From the NCBI GenBank assembly GCA_017470935.1, contig JAFUXG010000059.1, positions 1 through 64,000 of the forward strand: a stretch of DNA of 64,000 bases. The letters run 5' to 3'. The first letter of the stretch is position 1. Each line of letters starts with the position of its first letter. The position numbers and the translations under genes were made by a program. Below, piece by piece: positions 9,648-19,337 of the stretch. The notes below the pieces were generated by a model, which was not told where the DNA came from, ran no database searches, and saw nothing but the letters and a program-made list of their open reading frames with translations. Source of the stretch: Lachnospiraceae bacterium. Lineage in GTDB: Bacteria > Bacillota > Clostridia > Lachnospirales > Lachnospiraceae.

Positions 9648-10970
9648 ATGGCAAATGACAAAAAAACATCTGCTGCGCCCCAAGCTCTCCAAAGCACCGC
9701 ATCATCAAGCAGCCAGTCAAAGGGCACACGCGAGCAGTTAGAAAAGATATACCGCGAATCTCTCTATACCCTTATCATCAATGTACTTAAGACCATGTCA
9801 ACAAAGGATAATCCTTTGTCTGTTAAAGATATCATAGGCCATTTGCTGAACATTACCGGACAGCTTTATAATACCGGCACCGTCAGGCGCCACATTAATG
9901 ATATAATTGAAATCTATGCTGATGAGGATGAAGAATATCTTTATATAAAAAATGCATTTATGTACAGCTTCAGCGGCATAGTTCATGAGGTCAACACTTC
10001 AAAGACTGGCAATTCCAGGTTCAAATACTATTTCGAGGCACTTTTGTCTGACAGTGACGTTAATATGCTGTGTGCAGCTGTTACCTCCAACAGATACTTT
10101 GAACCGGATGAGAAAAACTATCTAAACACGCGGCTAAAGACTCTTTCACAAAACCATGATATCATGTCTTCTGACAATGGCAAAAAAGAAAAAGCATCAA
10201 AGAATGAGGATGCTGTCTATTATTCAAAAACAATGGACATCAATGCGAAAAAACAGCTGGAGCTTCAGCAGACAACACTTAAGAAGGCTTACAGCAGTTC
10301 TTCAAAAGCTCCAAAGCAAAAGCTGCTGCTTGATATTATAAGCCGTCTGGATAGAGCTATCAGCAGCAGCCATCAGGTCAGACTGCGCTATGGTATATAT
10401 AACTACGATGAGACCAGGATCGAACATCTTAAGCTGATGGACCGGGGCAAAGACTACACCATCAATCCATATGCCCTGTGCTGGAACAACGGCAGCTACT
10501 ATCTGGTATGTACCAACAAAGGCCATGAAACACCATACCATTTCAGGGTTGACCGTATATTAAGTGTAGATATCCTTGAAGAAAAATCCGAGAAGCATCC
10601 TGAAGCTCTCAAGAAATTTTTCAAGGGCAAGACTTTCGAAGTGGAAAAGTACACAAGAACACATCCACATATGTCAATCTATAGCTCTCCCAACACAGTT
10701 AACTGCTGCTTTGAGATCCCTGCCCACTCTCTGTCCATACTTGTAGATTATTTTGGCAAGGATATCCATCTTGAAAAAACAGACAGGGAAGAACCCGATT
10801 ACAATGGCAAAATGTGGCCAATTTTAAGAGCCTCCATTGAAAAAATCGAATATCCCTGTCTTAAGCTTTTTACAGTTCAGCATCATCAGGTACTCCGCAT
10901 AATAGAGCCCCAGATATTGATCGACGATCTGAAAGCAGAGCTTACAAACTCATTAAATAAATATATCTGA
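9648..10970 (+). CDS. WYL-domain transcriptional regulator
   Basis: A 440-residue regulator, the only plus-strand gene in the first 25 kb. The N-terminal ~110 residues look like a winged helix (TVRRHINDI helix). The centre has a WYL domain: NPYALCWNNGSYYLVC, where Trp-Tyr-Leu is replaced by Tyr-Tyr-Leu, followed by HFRVDRILSVDIL. A WCX-like tail closes the protein. WYL domains bind nucleic-acid-type ligands and commonly control phage-defence and DNA-damage genes. The start at 9648 has AGGAGG at the ideal distance; an upstream in-frame ATG (9576) has none. Its stop lies eight bases from the stop of the convergent AAA+ gene. The shared operator 9510-9521 lies upstream, so it is the natural candidate for binding the four TTCATnnATGAA sites. 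Confidence 0.85.
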   Translation: MANDKKTSAAPQALQSTASSSSQSKGTREQLEKIYRESLYTLIINVLKTMSTKDNPLSVKDIIGHLLNITGQLYNTGTVRRHINDIIEIYADEDEEYLYIKNAFMYSFSGIVHEVNTSKTGNSRFKYYFEALLSDSDVNMLCAAVTSNRYFEPDEKNYLNTRLKTLSQNHDIMSSDNGKKEKASKNEDAVYYSKTMDINAKKQLELQQTTLKKAYSSSSKAPKQKLLLDIISRLDRAISSSHQVRLRYGIYNYDETRIEHLKLMDRGKDYTINPYALCWNNGSYYLVCTNKGHETPYHFRVDRILSVDILEEKSEKHPEALKKFFKGKTFEVEKYTRTHPHMSIYSSPNTVNCCFEIPAHSLSILVDYFGKDIHLEKTDREEPDYNGKMWPILRASIEKIEYPCLKLFTVQHHQVLRIIEPQILIDDLKAELTNSLNKYI

Positions 10971-10978
10971 TGGGATTA

Positions 10979-12976
10979 CTACAGTCCATACCGCCTGTTG
11001 GAGTCAATAGCTCCATTACTCTCAATATACTTGATGGTCTTGATGATATCCTGCTTAGTAACTGTATCCATTGACGCATGCTTGCCCTTCTTCTCATATT
11101 CGTCCATAGTTCTGACTGCTAAATGCTTAATGAGCTGGTCTGCAAATCTCCTTGCATCACGGCCATTACCGAAATTAGGATTTCTGATAAGCCTTGAAAA
11201 ATAAGCCTCAATCTCCTGATCCGCAGTATGTACCATCTTAAGCTCCATCATTCTAATAAAGTGGTGGACTATCTGTACCATCTGCTCAGGTGTATATGAC
11301 TCAAAGCGTATGGTCTCATTGATACGGCTTCTTATGCCAGGATTAGCATCAAGGAATTCTTTCATCTTATTGTTCTTATCAGTAACGCCCTCACCGCCAT
11401 AGCCCGCAAAGATAATTAGCTTGTCCTTAGAATGCTCCTCGAGCTCAATCGCAAGCTGGGCAAGAGCCTCCTGAGAAAATGTATCCAGTGTGCCATGGTC
11501 GTTAGCAGCAATCGAATATGCTTCATCGATCAGGATGATGTCATAGCTTTCAAAAAGTTTCTTAATCTTAGGCGCTGTGTGTCCTACATACTCGCCCTTA
11601 AGCTCTGCACCGGTAACTGCCTTAAAACGTGTTCTTTTCAGAAGATTATTCTTCTTCATCAATCTTCCAAAGGCCTTTGCAACTGTAGTCTTGGCAGTAC
11701 CGGGAGCACCAATAAACTGAAAGACATTATGAAATTCACTATGTTTGACTCCATTTAATCTTCGCTCTCTATGAAATCTCATAAGTTTCACAATATTCTC
11801 AATCTCTTTCTTGACCTCTTCCATTCCCACAAGGTCATCCATAGATTCTTTGATATCACCATTATCTTTAGAAACATCCACTATTCCATATTCTGCAAGC
11901 TTGGCAACAGATATCTCCTCACTGTTCTTATCCTTGTGAAGCAGATACTTAAGTGTTCTGTCAATATTATAAGCAGGTCTGTCATTACTGATGTTAACAA
12001 GGATATTCATAATTGAATTAAATTCTTTCTCATCGGCAAGCTTTAATCTGTTAGAATGCATTATGGAATTGAATACCAGTTTAAGATAAGCGCTATGGGT
12101 TCCCTGTTTGCCCCTTACATCAATAACATCTGCTGTATATCTGATCAGCATCTTTGTGAGAGATACATCCGATTCATCATCATTATCATTATTAATATCA
12201 TCTTCCCGCCTATAATTTGTTCCCATATCAAAGGGATTATTATCATCTTCATCATAATAATAATAATTCATATTGGAATCACCGCATACTATGAGATAAT
12301 ACACATATTCGCTATCAGAGAAGAAATCAAATATTCTTGAATCGCGATCAGTATATAATACGTCGTAATCTTCCATATGCTTGACAATACACACACTTCG
12401 GTCATGCATGTTAAACCAAAATGGATCTCTCTGTATATTAATAGCCGGTGCAAAGGCCTCCATATTGGAAATGGGAGAGCCGGAAAACTGATCACCTCTG
12501 AATATAATTCTTGATAACGCCTCTTCATAATCGAGCACCGTAATGTTACGCGGATCTGACAGCGTGCCTTCAAGAAAATTTCCATCCTCAATGTCTATCT
12601 CATCATCATAACCTTCATCATAGTCGTCCACATTAGAAGAAAGCCAGCTTTCAAGCGAATCATCAGAAAATCCATTAAGTTCCAATGAATCTCCATCTTT
12701 GGCATCTGTAAGAATATTATGCAGATAGCTGATAGCTATAAGCCCTTCCTCCTCACTGTCAGCCTTGACCACCACATATTTTTCTATGTCAGAGGCATTG
12801 ATATCCATAAGGGGAGCAAACTGTGAAGCCCCAACAAGAACATCTGCCTTAAGACAGCTCCTGTCCATAGCCTCTGAGACATGCAAAAGCTTATACTCCT
12901 CTGACATTCCCCTGCTCTTTATGGAGCCGGTGAGAAGCTCAGGCATAGGCATCTTAAGATAATTATTCTCTTTCAT
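10979..12976 (-). CDS. second CbxX/SpoVK-type AAA+ ATPase with Asp-rich N-terminal half
   Basis: The 665-residue protein carries a C-terminal CbxX-type AAA+ module. Walker A is GAPGTAKTT near residue 425, with Ala where Gly normally precedes the lysine; Walker B IILIDEAYSIA is near 480; RSRINETIRFESYTPEQM holds the arginine finger. The first ~370 residues are unlike the ATPase at 7609 and contain several Asp/Asn/Tyr runs (around residues 115-135 and 240-265). GGGAGG precedes the start. It forms a single-gene unit with its own operator-type promoter (13010-13050), convergent with the WYL gene. Two different ATPases of this family in one locus could form a hetero-oligomer, as CbxX-type activases do in some lineages; that is inference. 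Confidence 0.85.
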   Translation of the reverse strand: MKENNYLKMPMPELLTGSIKSRGMSEEYKLLHVSEAMDRSCLKADVLVGASQFAPLMDINASDIEKYVVVKADSEEEGLIAISYLHNILTDAKDGDSLELNGFSDDSLESWLSSNVDDYDEGYDDEIDIEDGNFLEGTLSDPRNITVLDYEEALSRIIFRGDQFSGSPISNMEAFAPAINIQRDPFWFNMHDRSVCIVKHMEDYDVLYTDRDSRIFDFFSDSEYVYYLIVCGDSNMNYYYYDEDDNNPFDMGTNYRREDDINNDNDDESDVSLTKMLIRYTADVIDVRGKQGTHSAYLKLVFNSIMHSNRLKLADEKEFNSIMNILVNISNDRPAYNIDRTLKYLLHKDKNSEEISVAKLAEYGIVDVSKDNGDIKESMDDLVGMEEVKKEIENIVKLMRFHRERRLNGVKHSEFHNVFQFIGAPGTAKTTVAKAFGRLMKKNNLLKRTRFKAVTGAELKGEYVGHTAPKIKKLFESYDIILIDEAYSIAANDHGTLDTFSQEALAQLAIELEEHSKDKLIIFAGYGGEGVTDKNNKMKEFLDANPGIRSRINETIRFESYTPEQMVQIVHHFIRMMELKMVHTADQEIEAYFSRLIRNPNFGNGRDARRFADQLIKHLAVRTMDEYEKKGKHASMDTVTKQDIIKTIKYIESNGAIDSNRRYGL

Positions 12977-13009
12977 AAAACAAACCTCCCTTAAAATATG
13001 ATTTTCTAT

Positions 13010-13050
13010 ATCATATCCTATGGAAGGCTGTAATTTTGTTCATGTATGGA
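13010..13050 (-). promoter_or_regulatory. system promoter 2 with palindromic operator
   Basis: Minus-strand TATGAT (13010-13015) is preceded at 21 bases by TGAACA, part of the operator TCCATACATGAA (13039-13050), with a run of A's further upstream. It matches the layout at 9481, 19338 and 20662 and drives the AAA+ gene 10979-12976. Confidence 0.6.
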
Positions 13051-13088
13051 TTTTTTCATATTTTTTTATTTCCTGACCCTAACCCCTA

Positions 13089-13739
13089 TCAGAAAATCGA
13101 TATCATATTTCCTTCTCCTGTCATGCCCTCAATTATCCTATCGATATCGCGCTGTGTAAGAACCTCTTTGTTCTCAGTATTCCCTTGGGTCTTTGGCACC
13201 ATGCTCCTTAACAGTTTGCTATTGCCGGTAACGAAGCCCTTATGAACAGCATACTTATAGCTTTTTGACTTATCATCCATGTTTCTGTCAAAGAGAATAC
13301 TGATTATCCCTCCATTCATTGTATACATCTGCATAACGAAATTGTCCGATTCCTCTATCACCTCATATATGTATTCGCACACTTCTTTGCAGTTTCTGTA
13401 AAAAAGGCTCTGATCAAGCTTATATACAAAACCGTTAGATGCCAGCACCTCATGGGTACCGCTGTTATATGTAATAGCATGAACTATGCCCATACCAAAT
13501 TCTGCAAGATCTTCTTTTTTAATATCTGCCACCTCAGTTATGGTACCTTGTTCAGTTATAGTAACTACCTCGAAGGTAACTCCCCAGTAATAATACCTAT
13601 ATATATCCGTCTTCAGATTATACTGGGCTGTCTTATGGGCAAATGGACCAGTAACATACCTTACATAGCAGTTTGCCATTTCCTTATCCTTATATTCTTC
13701 AATCGGCCATATAAATGCCAAACACTTATAAGTTTTCAT
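13089..13739 (-). CDS. hypothetical protein of the AAA+/vWA system
   Basis: I do not recognise this 216-residue protein. It is soluble, rich in Tyr and Val, and starts MKTYKCLAFIWPIEEYKDKE. The composition suggests a beta-rich fold in the first 150 residues and a short helical tail. GAGAGG lies upstream of the start. It is the last gene of a six-gene minus-strand run that begins at 19296, and its stop is 39 bases before operator 13039-13050. No homologous neighbour is visible in the window. A function specific to the system is likely only from context. Confidence 0.6.
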   Translation of the reverse strand: MKTYKCLAFIWPIEEYKDKEMANCYVRYVTGPFAHKTAQYNLKTDIYRYYYWGVTFEVVTITEQGTITEVADIKKEDLAEFGMGIVHAITYNSGTHEVLASNGFVYKLDQSLFYRNCKEVCEYIYEVIEESDNFVMQMYTMNGGIISILFDRNMDDKSKSYKYAVHKGFVTGNSKLLRSMVPKTQGNTENKEVLTQRDIDRIIEGMTGEGNMISIF

Positions 13740-13858
13740 TACGCATCATCCTCTCTTTTTTATAGTACTGCCTCTTACAAAGCTGCCTTTTTATCGCCAC
13801 TGTTAGAACCATCATTAGCATAAATGCTTTAGTCAGCATTATCATTATTATCAATGCT

Positions 13859-14761
13859 TTAGTCACCATTATCATCATTGTTATCTTCAGCGCCATCATC
13901 TGTTTGTTCAGATAATTTCATAAATGCATCAAGGTAAACAGATTTCCCGTTATAACAATCAGGACTTACAAGTCCCTGATGATGTCCCTTGGTTGTGAAT
14001 ACCTTAGTCTCTCCAGCGCTTATATTATTCCCGTTGAACCATATTGGCAATTCTTCTTCATTTTTAATAATAGCATATTTAATGTTGTCAGACCAGCTAT
14101 ATGTTTCCATACTTCTTATTGCTTTTGGAAAATATCTGAAATCAAGCCTGCAGTCATTATCTTCCTCAATTCCATATTTCATATAGAGAACACTGTCCTG
14201 GAACATTCCGGAATGAAACTCCGGAATAACAACTCCTGCATAATCTCCAAGATGATATGCAAGCTTATCCCCGGAATTGATATTAGATACCTCTATATAT
14301 ACTGCATCTTCGTAATTCTTTACGATATCTATCATCCTTGCATTATCCCTGTCTTCTAACTCCCTTAATTCCATATGTCCCTTTTCTATAAGTTCGGACA
14401 CATGCTTGACATATTCATCCGCCTCAAAACCTCCAACTGCCATCTTCGCAGCTGTTGAAATGATCTTATCAAGGCAGCTGTCTGAAGCATCTGCTCTATG
14501 AGTCAATTCCTCTTTATATTCAGGAATAACATAAGAATATGGCTGCTTCTCCATATATTTAAGTGGACATACATATATCGTATTACGCGTCTCATAAGTC
14601 AATATATCATTTTCAAGACTGTAGTTCTCAACATGTGACGTATGACCAATATATGTATTTTTCCCAAGCTTTGGGTGATAATCTGCTGTACCTGAGAGAT
14701 TATATCTCTCGTCATATACATATAGACTCCAGTTTGTCATATTAACTGTTGGTTTATTCAT
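13859..14761 (-). CDS. hypothetical protein of the AAA+/vWA system
   Basis: An unrecognised 300-residue soluble protein (AGGAGG upstream of the start). The first ~75 residues are rich in Tyr, Asn and Thr and look beta-stranded; a helical centre with many acidic residues follows; the last ten residues are a tract of Asp, Asn and Glu (DDGAEDNNDDNGD). It lies 12 bases after the gene at 14774, so the two are surely co-transcribed. Nothing in it suggests catalysis. Downstream, between it and the next gene, there is a short repeat of ATTATCATTATT-like bases at about 13838-13880 that corresponds partly to the Asp-coding tail. Confidence 0.6.
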   Translation of the reverse strand: MNKPTVNMTNWSLYVYDERYNLSGTADYHPKLGKNTYIGHTSHVENYSLENDILTYETRNTIYVCPLKYMEKQPYSYVIPEYKEELTHRADASDSCLDKIISTAAKMAVGGFEADEYVKHVSELIEKGHMELRELEDRDNARMIDIVKNYEDAVYIEVSNINSGDKLAYHLGDYAGVVIPEFHSGMFQDSVLYMKYGIEEDNDCRLDFRYFPKAIRSMETYSWSDNIKYAIIKNEEELPIWFNGNNISAGETKVFTTKGHHQGLVSPDCYNGKSVYLDAFMKLSEQTDDGAEDNNDDNGD

Positions 14762-14773
14762 ACTTAAAACCTC

Positions 14774-15160
14774 CTATTCCCATATATCCCCACCCAAAGC
14801 TCTATACAAATATAACGGCACATAAGGAAAACTCTGGTATTCCTCACGTATAATATCACCGGTATTTCTGTAATATCTGTAAGTAATAGCTAATCGCTCT
14901 ATCTCTTCATCTATACATAAATGAATTGCAATATCCTCATTATCCTCTGTAACCCCTGCATAAAAACGAACGGCAACACAGCTGACACGTCCACCATCTT
15001 TAATTCTAAGAACCGTTACTTCATTACCGTAAGTATGATCAGGCCCATCTATAAACTCAGCCTTCTCTATATCATCAGAAATCGAAAGAAATTGCAGATC
15101 TTCCAAATTAACCTCAATGTATTCAGGATCATTACAATGCGGAAACGAAAACAACTTCAT
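14774..15160 (-). CDS. hypothetical protein of the AAA+/vWA system
   Basis: An unrecognised, acidic 128-residue protein beginning MKLFSFPHCNDPEYIEVNLE. The start is uncertain: the ATG at 15160 is 13 bases from the only ribosome site (GAGGTG), while an in-frame TTG two codons upstream (15166) has better spacing. Upstream extension to 15223 would place the ribosome site inside the gene and is unlikely. It probably forms one transcript with 13859-14761 (12-base gap). The sequence alternates short hydrophobic and acidic segments, as in small beta-rich binding domains, but I cannot assign a fold. Confidence 0.55.
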   Translation of the reverse strand: MKLFSFPHCNDPEYIEVNLEDLQFLSISDDIEKAEFIDGPDHTYGNEVTVLRIKDGGRVSCVAVRFYAGVTEDNEDIAIHLCIDEEIERLAITYRYYRNTGDIIREEYQSFPYVPLYLYRALGGDIWE

Positions 15161-15306
15161 TATCAAACTTATCACCTCAAACATATAATGGATTCTTATT
15201 ATACACAGTGTAACACTGATCACTTACATTAGCACTCAACTGTTAGTTGAATAAACTTATTATTCTCCACAATCATCTGTTTTGTCAGTTATGCATAAAA
15301 CTGTTG

Positions 15307-16470
15307 TCAGAGCTTTTGTCCACATTGTACAATCTCCGGTACTATGGGACATCCACCCATACACGCTGTACGTTTCTCACATTCTTTACAGCTCATCAGA
15401 AAATGATTTCTAAAACCATCAAACAATTCACTATCCCAGGCTTCCTTGATGCTGTTTTTTCTAAGGCCAACTGCCCATCTTTCACTCTGATTGTCAAAGC
15501 TGCAGGGCATCATTTTCATGTCCGCTGATATGTATGCAGACCATCTGCCACCCTCACATGTATCCATGCTGTCAGGATCCACATTACTCATACCAAGCAG
15601 CGCCGGGACAGTACAGGAGTCGAAGCCTATCTTGAATGGAAAGCTGTGTTCGTCAATATATTCTATAAGCTCATGAAACTCTTTGTTATTAGATGTTATC
15701 ATCTCTTCTTTCGTGCCCAGTCCCACCGGCTTATGAAGCAGAAAGATTATTGCATTGATATCATCCGGAAATGAGCTGTACTCCTCATCGGCATCACCAT
15801 AATATCTATTATCATTATTATGTTTATCATTTCTATTGTCTTCCGACGCATTAGCGCTATATATAGATGATTTCTTTAGTCTGCAAATTGCTTCATGAAC
15901 ACTTGACTTAGACAGTACATAGTGAATATTCGTCTTAACTCCTGCCGCAATCAGCATATCTATTGCTCTTAGGGTATATTCACTTCTATACCAGCTTACT
16001 GCCACCGCACCGCAATATCTTTTGCATAGCCTAGCAATATCTTCAGTCATACCATAACCAGATGTGGTGAAATTAGGAACTATTCCTGCAGCTTTGCATG
16101 ATCTCAATATACCTTCAAACTGCTCATGCTGATCCGGATCTCCGCACCCTCCAAGGGCTATCTGGAAAGTCTTTCCTTTGCACTGATCCACAATACTTTC
16201 AAAATCCTTCAATGACATATTATCTTTATTCGAGTGAAGACCATCCTGATAACAGCCGATCCCTGCTTTCACGCAAAGTCCTGTCTCTCCATGCGTACAA
16301 TGCCCCATGATTCCCACATCAAGAAGCTCAGGGAAACTCGCCATGAACGGATCTATTCCGGTATCTCTTCTCCTTCCATTCTCATCTGTTTCCAGAATGC
16401 CGGTTCTCATATATCTCCCCGTCTTCTCATTAAAACAAGAAATAAAATCCTTTTCCTTTTTAATTTTCAT
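15307..16470 (-). CDS. radical SAM/SPASM-type protein with atypical cluster motif
   Basis: A 387-residue iron-sulfur protein. The putative cluster-binding cysteines are in MGHCTHGETGLCVKAGIGCY, a C-x7-C-x6-C spacing instead of C-x3-C-x2-C. GGCGDP about 45 residues later corresponds to the GGEP glycine motif of radical SAM enzymes. The C-terminus has a SPASM-like set (CSFDNQ, then CKECEKRTACMGGCP), which normally holds extra clusters in peptide-modifying enzymes. An Asn/Asp-rich insertion lies at about residues 215-235. I start it at the ATG at 16470, because the upstream GTG overlaps the GAGGTG ribosome site. In this locus it may modify one of the small or paralogous proteins, but no precursor peptide was found. 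Confidence 0.82.
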   Translation of the reverse strand: MKIKKEKDFISCFNEKTGRYMRTGILETDENGRRRDTGIDPFMASFPELLDVGIMGHCTHGETGLCVKAGIGCYQDGLHSNKDNMSLKDFESIVDQCKGKTFQIALGGCGDPDQHEQFEGILRSCKAAGIVPNFTTSGYGMTEDIARLCKRYCGAVAVSWYRSEYTLRAIDMLIAAGVKTNIHYVLSKSSVHEAICRLKKSSIYSANASEDNRNDKHNNDNRYYGDADEEYSSFPDDINAIIFLLHKPVGLGTKEEMITSNNKEFHELIEYIDEHSFPFKIGFDSCTVPALLGMSNVDPDSMDTCEGGRWSAYISADMKMMPCSFDNQSERWAVGLRKNSIKEAWDSELFDGFRNHFLMSCKECEKRTACMGGCPIVPEIVQCGQKL

Positions 16471-16498
16471 GCGCTGCACCTCATAACATATGATCTCA

Positions 16499-17302
16499 TC
16501 AATCCCACAAGTCCCAGAAATACTTTGAAAACAAATTAAAGAATTCCTCCCTGCATTTATCTCTGTAAAAATATATATAATGGTTCCTCAGACTATGTTC
16601 ATAATACAATTTTTGAAAATCAGGATAAAGTTCAGGAAAATCCGAAGGACCATACCATGTATACGCACCCTCTTCCTCTTCTTTCTGTTTCTCTTCCTCA
16701 GATTTAAGACCATCTCCGTACATACCGTATTTTTTTTTAAAATCTTCCAGTACTTTATAATATTCTTCGTCATATTCATTTTTCATTGAGCAGGTATCAG
16801 GATTCATTTCCCTAAGAAGAAATATCATCCTATCCAATATCTCTTTCCACTCATCAGCTTCCTGCGGCACTTCTGCACTCTTACTGAAATAACACTGTGA
16901 ATTACCTGGATATGAAACATTAAAATCAGGAAAGCCCCTAAGGTTATCCTTCATATATGTAAGCATCTCAGGCATAATCTTCATAAACCATGAATGAATA
17001 TTATGGGCATCCACATATGAAAAGCCTCGTTCTGCCCTTTCTCTTCTGCATCTTTCCTCAGCCTCATCCATCTCCTTGCAGTAATCTATATAATGATTCA
17101 ATCTGCTTATCAGCTCATCAGTAAGCTCCTTTGTATCAAATGGATAATCGGCATTATAATGCTCCTTGAACATTAACATCCGTTTCTTAGAAGGCTTCTT
17201 TTCAAATATTTTATATTTGAAACAATCCCTTATAAGCCTATCCGTCTTACTTCTAACATTTTTATTATCCTTTATTTCAATGTATCTTGAATATATATTC
17301 AT
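16499..17302 (-). CDS. hypothetical helical protein of the AAA+/vWA system
   Basis: An unrecognised 267-residue protein, strongly charged and helical, with many Glu, Lys and Tyr residues and a possible coiled coil at about residues 80-100 and 195-215 (KSEEEKQKEEEEGAY). The start at 17302 is supported by GGGAGG nine bases upstream; the open frame continues to 17374 without another site. It is the gene before the radical SAM gene (28-base gap). No catalytic motif or membrane segment is seen. Confidence 0.6.
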   Translation of the reverse strand: MNIYSRYIEIKDNKNVRSKTDRLIRDCFKYKIFEKKPSKKRMLMFKEHYNADYPFDTKELTDELISRLNHYIDYCKEMDEAEERCRRERAERGFSYVDAHNIHSWFMKIMPEMLTYMKDNLRGFPDFNVSYPGNSQCYFSKSAEVPQEADEWKEILDRMIFLLREMNPDTCSMKNEYDEEYYKVLEDFKKKYGMYGDGLKSEEEKQKEEEEGAYTWYGPSDFPELYPDFQKLYYEHSLRNHYIYFYRDKCREEFFNLFSKYFWDLWD

Positions 17303-17514
17303 AACCTTTGTACCTCCCATTTTTTGATAATTAAAAATACCTATCCACATACATATCTCTAAGATAAAATGCAATGTACATCAGGGCAATACGTTTCAGC
17401 TTATCATCGGATAATAATATCTTATCTTCACAGTTATCATCCTCCTCTTCTTTCTTCAGCTAAATATAACATATTGCTATATTCTCTTCATCAACCCTAT
17501 AGTTTGAACTGCAA

Positions 17515-19296
17515 TCATCTCTCCTTATACGCCAGCAGATAAGGAATATAACAAAAATATCCTTTGTCAATGCATGTATCAATAACTACATCAATATTCT
17601 CTCGCGCCACAAAGCCTTTAGAAAGCAGCAGCACAAACCTATCTACCCTTTGCTGTTTCAATATGTCAATAAATGAATCATATCTGCTGTCAAGCACTGA
17701 ATATCCCACCACCTTATCTATACAGCCGGCAAGTCTAACACATTCCTCCACATATTCCTCATAACCCTTATAATATTCATTATCAGTAATAGAAATCCCA
17801 TCCACTATCTCATCTAACATTTCATGATAGTACTTGTCCTTATCCCCTGTTATTACAAGCTTATCCGGCCATTTCCCGCCTCTCAGCCTTACCTGTTCTC
17901 CAATATCATCAATTGAAGCTCTAAGGGATCTTATAGTAATGCCTTTGTCAATATTAGTTTCAACATAAAAGTCTTCATCAGCTATGCCATACTTTAATAA
18001 GTTATCAACTATAATACGTCTGTATCGTAAAGCTGCTTTTCCGCTCCTATGTGTATTAACAATATATTGCATGTACATGGCTCTTGTAATATTATCTAAT
18101 TTGAAATCATACTTGTCATATATCTTCATGGCCATACCGAGAAAGCCAAATGAAAAGGGAGCATTTCCAAGCTGTTTTGCACAGTTTATACAAATATAAT
18201 CCAGCATATCTTTAAGTTTATCCCTATTATCATTCCAATCTTCCGCATTGCCTGTATTTTGCTCGTATTGAAAGCACAATAGTTTAATACACAAGGAATA
18301 ATATCGTTCCATAAGCTCATCGGCTATCAATCTTTCCGAGTAGAACTTAGTGCCTTTATATATAGAGCATTTATTCATATAGCAAAGATCATTAAACCAT
18401 TTTGACCCGATCTTATAAGTAACATTCATTACATTTGCCATTTTCACGATATCAAACACAAACCTGCTATCCTTATATAGCAACAGTTTATCTAACTGAT
18501 CGCATAACCTTTCAATACTTCTGAAAAACTCATTCATATATATCCTATGGTTATCATTGTTTACCTCGCCCCTTCCGGCATAATAATAACTGCTTAGATT
18601 ATCGCACACATCAGCAAAGACCACATTCCTGCCCCGTACCTTAAGAAGCTCATCGTACATGCCATCACATATATGGTCCGGAGAATCAACAAAGCATGTA
18701 GCAAGTTCAATATTGGATATATCAACAAAGTGATCCATTCTAATCGTATATAATTGCTGTTTGCTAAGATATTGTATTTCTTTCTCTGTTCCCATGGGAT
18801 AACTTATCTCATAGCACTTGAATCTTTCAAAGGGACAGTATTCATATCCAGCGGACACAAGCTTATCTATAATGGAGGAAGCTTCCATTCCTTTAAGATG
18901 AATTGCCATGGCTATAGGTGTCGCAATAGTTATAACAAATGTTACCAAGGGATCTCCCAACACCTTTCTGTCATAATTATTGTTCTTCTCAATATAAAGA
19001 AGCTTACCCTTATAGTATGGAACTATATTCTCTGGTTTCTCAAGCATGGCTAATACACTCTCCTTGGAATATGCCGGGTTATCTTCCATACAAAGCCTCT
19101 TGAGTCTTTTCTTAAGTCTTGAGGAATACCTGTTTCTTCGGCAGTTTTCTTCATTTCTTCTTGTCATCTCCTCATATACTGAGTTACCGGATGCCTCCAT
19201 AAGCTTATTCCAATTAATAATGTTATCCTTCCAGAAGTCACTATGTCTGTCAGGAAGCTTCTTTTCAGTTTTATTACAACAACAGGTTATAGCCAT
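17515..19296 (-). CDS. ankyrin-like repeat protein, paralogue C of three (unknown function)
   Basis: Third member of the local family (593 residues). It shares MLEKPENIV, the helix AMAIHLKGMEASSIIDKLVSAGYEY, the D-S-P...DEL motif and the terminal IPYLLAYKER with the genes at 284 and 5141. It alone has a Cys-rich start (AITCCCNKTEK) and an Arg-rich stretch near residues 45-65. I place the start at the ATG at 19296, eight bases after GGGAG; a TTG at 19311 is also open. It is the first gene of the run 19296-13089 and is read from promoter 3. Having paralogue C lead one operon, and A and B in another, suggests three interchangeable or co-assembling subunits. Confidence 0.7.
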   Translation of the reverse strand: MAITCCCNKTEKKLPDRHSDFWKDNIINWNKLMEASGNSVYEEMTRRNEENCRRNRYSSRLKKRLKRLCMEDNPAYSKESVLAMLEKPENIVPYYKGKLLYIEKNNNYDRKVLGDPLVTFVITIATPIAMAIHLKGMEASSIIDKLVSAGYEYCPFERFKCYEISYPMGTEKEIQYLSKQQLYTIRMDHFVDISNIELATCFVDSPDHICDGMYDELLKVRGRNVVFADVCDNLSSYYYAGRGEVNNDNHRIYMNEFFRSIERLCDQLDKLLLYKDSRFVFDIVKMANVMNVTYKIGSKWFNDLCYMNKCSIYKGTKFYSERLIADELMERYYSLCIKLLCFQYEQNTGNAEDWNDNRDKLKDMLDYICINCAKQLGNAPFSFGFLGMAMKIYDKYDFKLDNITRAMYMQYIVNTHRSGKAALRYRRIIVDNLLKYGIADEDFYVETNIDKGITIRSLRASIDDIGEQVRLRGGKWPDKLVITGDKDKYYHEMLDEIVDGISITDNEYYKGYEEYVEECVRLAGCIDKVVGYSVLDSRYDSFIDILKQQRVDRFVLLLSKGFVARENIDVVIDTCIDKGYFCYIPYLLAYKER

Positions 19297-19337
19297 ATAA
19301 ATATCTCCCAATATGCTTTACTATTAACATATCTCTT

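Noticed and set aside
12056-12340. Plus-strand Ile-rich open frame opposite the Asp-rich part of the AAA+ gene
   Set aside because: It is the complement of GAT/AAT repeats; no ribosome site.
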